Source of the DNA: CAUTUX01 sp963542015
Lineage (GTDB): Bacteria; Bacillota; Clostridia; Christensenellales; CAG-917
Assembly (NCBI GenBank): GCA_963542015.1
Contig: CAUTUX010000002.1
Coordinates: 34,838 to 98,837, forward strand
Direction: 5' to 3'
DNA: 64,000 nt
The notes under the pieces are model-generated. The model made no database searches, was not told where the DNA came from, and was given only the letters and a program-made list of their open reading frames with translations. How positions within the stretch are numbered: position 1 is the stretch's first letter; every line of letters starts with the position of its first letter. This document shows, in pieces, positions 61,784 through 64,000 of the stretch. The translations under genes and the position numbers were made by a program.

Positions 61784-63931
61784 TTACGCTATTTCTTTTT
61801 CTTCTATCTCTTCTATAAGCTCTATAATCGCTGTCGCTAAATATTCCTTATCTATTCTCTTTGCAAATTCAATAAAGTCCTTCAGACACATAATTATTTT
61901 TTCTCTGTTTTTTGTTTCTATCAGAGTCGCCAGCAACTTCATATCTTCAGGTGCCAAAAGCTCCACGCTTATAATCTCATGCACCTTGTTTTTAATTTCT
62001 TCTACGGTCATTGTTTCTTCCTCTATTTCTTCGACAATTCTATTCTCTCTTCTTGTCGTCTTTTCTTTATTTTTTGCAAGCGTTGTTATGTCGTATATTA
62101 CTTTTTCCTCATCAAACAACTTCTTAAAGGTTTTCCCTTCTTCCCTACTTTTTAAACTGAACTTTGTACATTTATACGATGGTGTGAATTTTGATTTTAT
62201 TGGGTTGTATCCAAATATTGTCACTATTGCATTCCCAACATTGTCTCCAGAATTTAGTGTTCTTAATTCGCTCGGATAAATTAGTGGGCGTTCCTTAACA
62301 GAAACATTGTTGGTTGGGTCTTTCCCTCCGTTAACACTTTCGGATATGCTCCTTGATAGTGTCGAGTAATTGCCACACCGCTTAGAGAACTCTTCTGTTG
62401 TCGCCAAGTCACTTGTTCCAATAAAGACATGCACATTGCAATTTGCCTTCACTATGTCTGCTATATTTTTGTCATACACTTTTGTGAGTTGTGAATAAGA
62501 TTGAACAACAAATGTAATGAATATTCCCCTGCTTCTAGATACTGTTGCCATCTGTTCAATCTTTTCGATTTTCGGTAGATTCCCAAATTCATCCAAAATG
62601 AAATATACATTTCTTTTTAATTTCAAAGACGTGTTTTCACTGGCTTTAGATATTAACTGTTTGTATGCACTTAAAATCACCATCGATGCTATCTTGTGAC
62701 GTGTGTCCTTTTCGTCTGGAATTTGAACAAACACGGCATATGGTTTTTCATCCATTTCTGCAAAATCTATTTCACTTTCAGATGTTAAATGGCAAATAGA
62801 AAGATCTGTAAAAATGTTAATCTTATCAAATAGCGTCGATAGGTAACTTCCTCTTGTTCTCTCGTGTGACTCTAGTGTCTGTTTGGATAATGCTCGTGCT
62901 TTTGACAATATATTTCTACTGCTAAAATATTCCACCAGTGCTCTACAATTATTGTCGGTGCTCGAAAGAATCTTAAACAAGTTGTAGAAATTATATTGTT
63001 CCTTTCTTAGTTTTCTTTCTTCGTCTTGTGAATCTTCCAACATCGCTAATAGCGTTGCAAGTATCAAATTTTTTGCTCCAGACTCCCAAAGGGGTTCACT
63101 CTTACTGGTTACAGGGCACAAAATTGCAGCTACATCATTTAATCTCTCGTATACATCATCATATCTTTTCTGCTGTTCTATCCTCATCGCATTTTGCAAC
63201 TCTGCCTCTGAGTATTCTTTCCCAAAGAGGAAGTATTTATCTCCCTTCTTTTCTACATATCTATACATGTTGGATGCAATATCGTAATCCACATATATTT
63301 CTTCAAGTGGATTCCATTTTGTTGAAGTGTATGGATTTCGCAAATCAATTACTTCAACCTTATATCCTTTCTTTTCAAGACTGTCTTTGTGCTTCTGATA
63401 AAGTTCACCCTTCGGATCTGTAATCAGCATCGATGGTTTCTCTTTATATTCACTTAATATCTGTATATTGGGATCTATGTAATTTGTTGTTTTCCCACTA
63501 CCAGTACTTCCTATTACTAAAACATGTGAGTTTTCAGCCATGTTGATCACATAATCTCCATCTGTTTCTTCTGCCTTGATGACAACTCCTCCCTTTGTGA
63601 TAGCGTTGCCAAATGTTGCTGTTGTAAAGTTTTGCTCAATTTCATCATCTGTTTGAAAATGAACACTTTCAAGATTGCCACTTATTTCATCGTCTTCCTT
63701 TTTTCCCTTAAGCAACAATCGAGTAATACGCTTGCTGTATCCCTTTTTGTATTTGAGCAATATTCCAATTCCAAAAAGAACGGCTAGACATAGAAAGAGT
63801 ATGTACACTTCTTTCTGTCTTAATAGGTTCACATTTCGTTCTGCTATCTTGTTTATCACCGCCATTACCCCACACGATGTTGCAAAGGCTCCAACTATAA
63901 CTAAAACAACTGCAGTGATGTATTTTTTCAT
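61784..63931 (-). CDS. virD4: VirD4/TraG-type coupling protein
   Basis: 715 residues. Two N-terminal membrane segments (about 5-27 and 45-63), Walker A GSTGSGKTT (about residue 141), ITDPKGELY, Walker B FILDEFGNLPKI and the following RSRGIFITFVVQSYSQL are those of TraG/VirD4. It links the relaxase-DNA complex to the secretion channel. The tail after about residue 620 is rich in Glu and Lys. First gene of the visible operon. The ribosome-binding site is weak, and the sequence upstream to the window end shows no complete upstream gene. Confidence 0.95.
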   Translation of the reverse strand: MKKYITAVVLVIVGAFATSCGVMAVINKIAERNVNLLRQKEVYILFLCLAVLFGIGILLKYKKGYSKRITRLLLKGKKEDDEISGNLESVHFQTDDEIEQNFTTATFGNAITKGGVVIKAEETDGDYVINMAENSHVLVIGSTGSGKTTNYIDPNIQILSEYKEKPSMLITDPKGELYQKHKDSLEKKGYKVEVIDLRNPYTSTKWNPLEEIYVDYDIASNMYRYVEKKGDKYFLFGKEYSEAELQNAMRIEQQKRYDDVYERLNDVAAILCPVTSKSEPLWESGAKNLILATLLAMLEDSQDEERKLRKEQYNFYNLFKILSSTDNNCRALVEYFSSRNILSKARALSKQTLESHERTRGSYLSTLFDKINIFTDLSICHLTSESEIDFAEMDEKPYAVFVQIPDEKDTRHKIASMVILSAYKQLISKASENTSLKLKRNVYFILDEFGNLPKIEKIEQMATVSRSRGIFITFVVQSYSQLTKVYDKNIADIVKANCNVHVFIGTSDLATTEEFSKRCGNYSTLSRSISESVNGGKDPTNNVSVKERPLIYPSELRTLNSGDNVGNAIVTIFGYNPIKSKFTPSYKCTKFSLKSREEGKTFKKLFDEEKVIYDITTLAKNKEKTTRRENRIVEEIEEETMTVEEIKNKVHEIISVELLAPEDMKLLATLIETKNREKIIMCLKDFIEFAKRIDKEYLATAIIELIEEIEEKEIA

Positions 63932-64000
63932 TTCTTCAACGGATTTACTACCTGTCTTTTTGACTTCGACGTAAAATATGGTGCTATGACACTATTTTAA

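Noticed and set aside
63928..63999. Possible end of a gene upstream of virD4 in ATGA overlap
   Set aside because: The frame is closed by TAA at 63997-63999 and has no start codon, so no gene is visible without a frameshift.
1..64000. CRISPR arrays, insertion sequences, integrase, relaxase
   Set aside because: No regularly spaced repeats, transposase, tyrosine/serine recombinase or relaxase motif was found in the window.

Overview
The window is strongly AT-rich and its gene set points to a low-GC Gram-positive (Bacillota, Clostridia-like) bacterium. Supporting signs are Shine-Dalgarno-led genes, a HrcA/CIRCE-controlled small heat-shock gene, the rpsF-ssb-rpsR operon, a DegV protein, a ProRS without the bacterial editing insertion, many lipoproteins, and Tn1549-type conjugation genes. 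The standard code fits every gene. The exact species cannot be read from the sequence. Most genes lie on the minus strand in tightly overlapping operons (ATGA or 11-nt overlaps).

Layout. 1-2.9 kb: two co-translated large membrane proteins of unknown function (the first cut by the left edge). 3.0-3.9 kb: Hsp20 with promoter, CIRCE operator and bidirectional terminator, then a DUF4234-type membrane protein. 4.1-9.4 kb: an ABC-2-type ATPase and permease overlapping a 982-residue anchored Ig/beta-helix exoprotein. 9.4-12.6 kb: galE and an unusual fusion of the GlmU acetyltransferase domain to GlmM. 13.3-22.3 kb: asnS, asnA, aspS, a lipoprotein and an O-antigen-ligase-like protein in one run, with a second ligase paralogue upstream. 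22.5-25.3 kb: trxB, a probable free-standing small RNA, and gdhA with its own promoter. 25.3-31.4 kb: a minus-strand run of CDF transporter, BioY, phosphoesterase, GPH symporter, P1 peptidase and lipase. 31.6-37.9 kb: a small membrane protein, DegV, rpsF-ssb-rpsR, a ComEC-like hydrolase, proS, a zinc-ribbon/acidic-tail protein, and tRNA-Ala and tRNA-Ile.

38-52 kb is a variable region. It holds a complete HaeIII-like restriction-modification pair (predicted GGCC), ung, an MFS transporter, a lipoprotein with a MacB/FtsX-type ABC system, an apparently orphan C5 methyltransferase, a leucine-rich-repeat lipoprotein, and a convergent methyltransferase plus Bsp6I-like endonuclease pair (predicted GCNGC). 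52-64 kb is part of an integrative conjugative element. In transcription order it encodes VirD4 coupling protein, a 1369-residue Ig-repeat surface lipoprotein, VirB2-like pilin, VirB6-like channel protein, a PrgI-VirB4 fusion ATPase, an ArdC-N-domain protein and three small accessory proteins. No integrase or relaxase is inside the window.

The most unusual points are the GlmU(acetyltransferase)-GlmM fusion, the candidate C-rich small RNA upstream of gdhA, three C5-methyltransferases within 13 kb (one with an altered ENV motif), the PrgI-VirB4 fusion, and the giant surface protein inside the conjugation operon.
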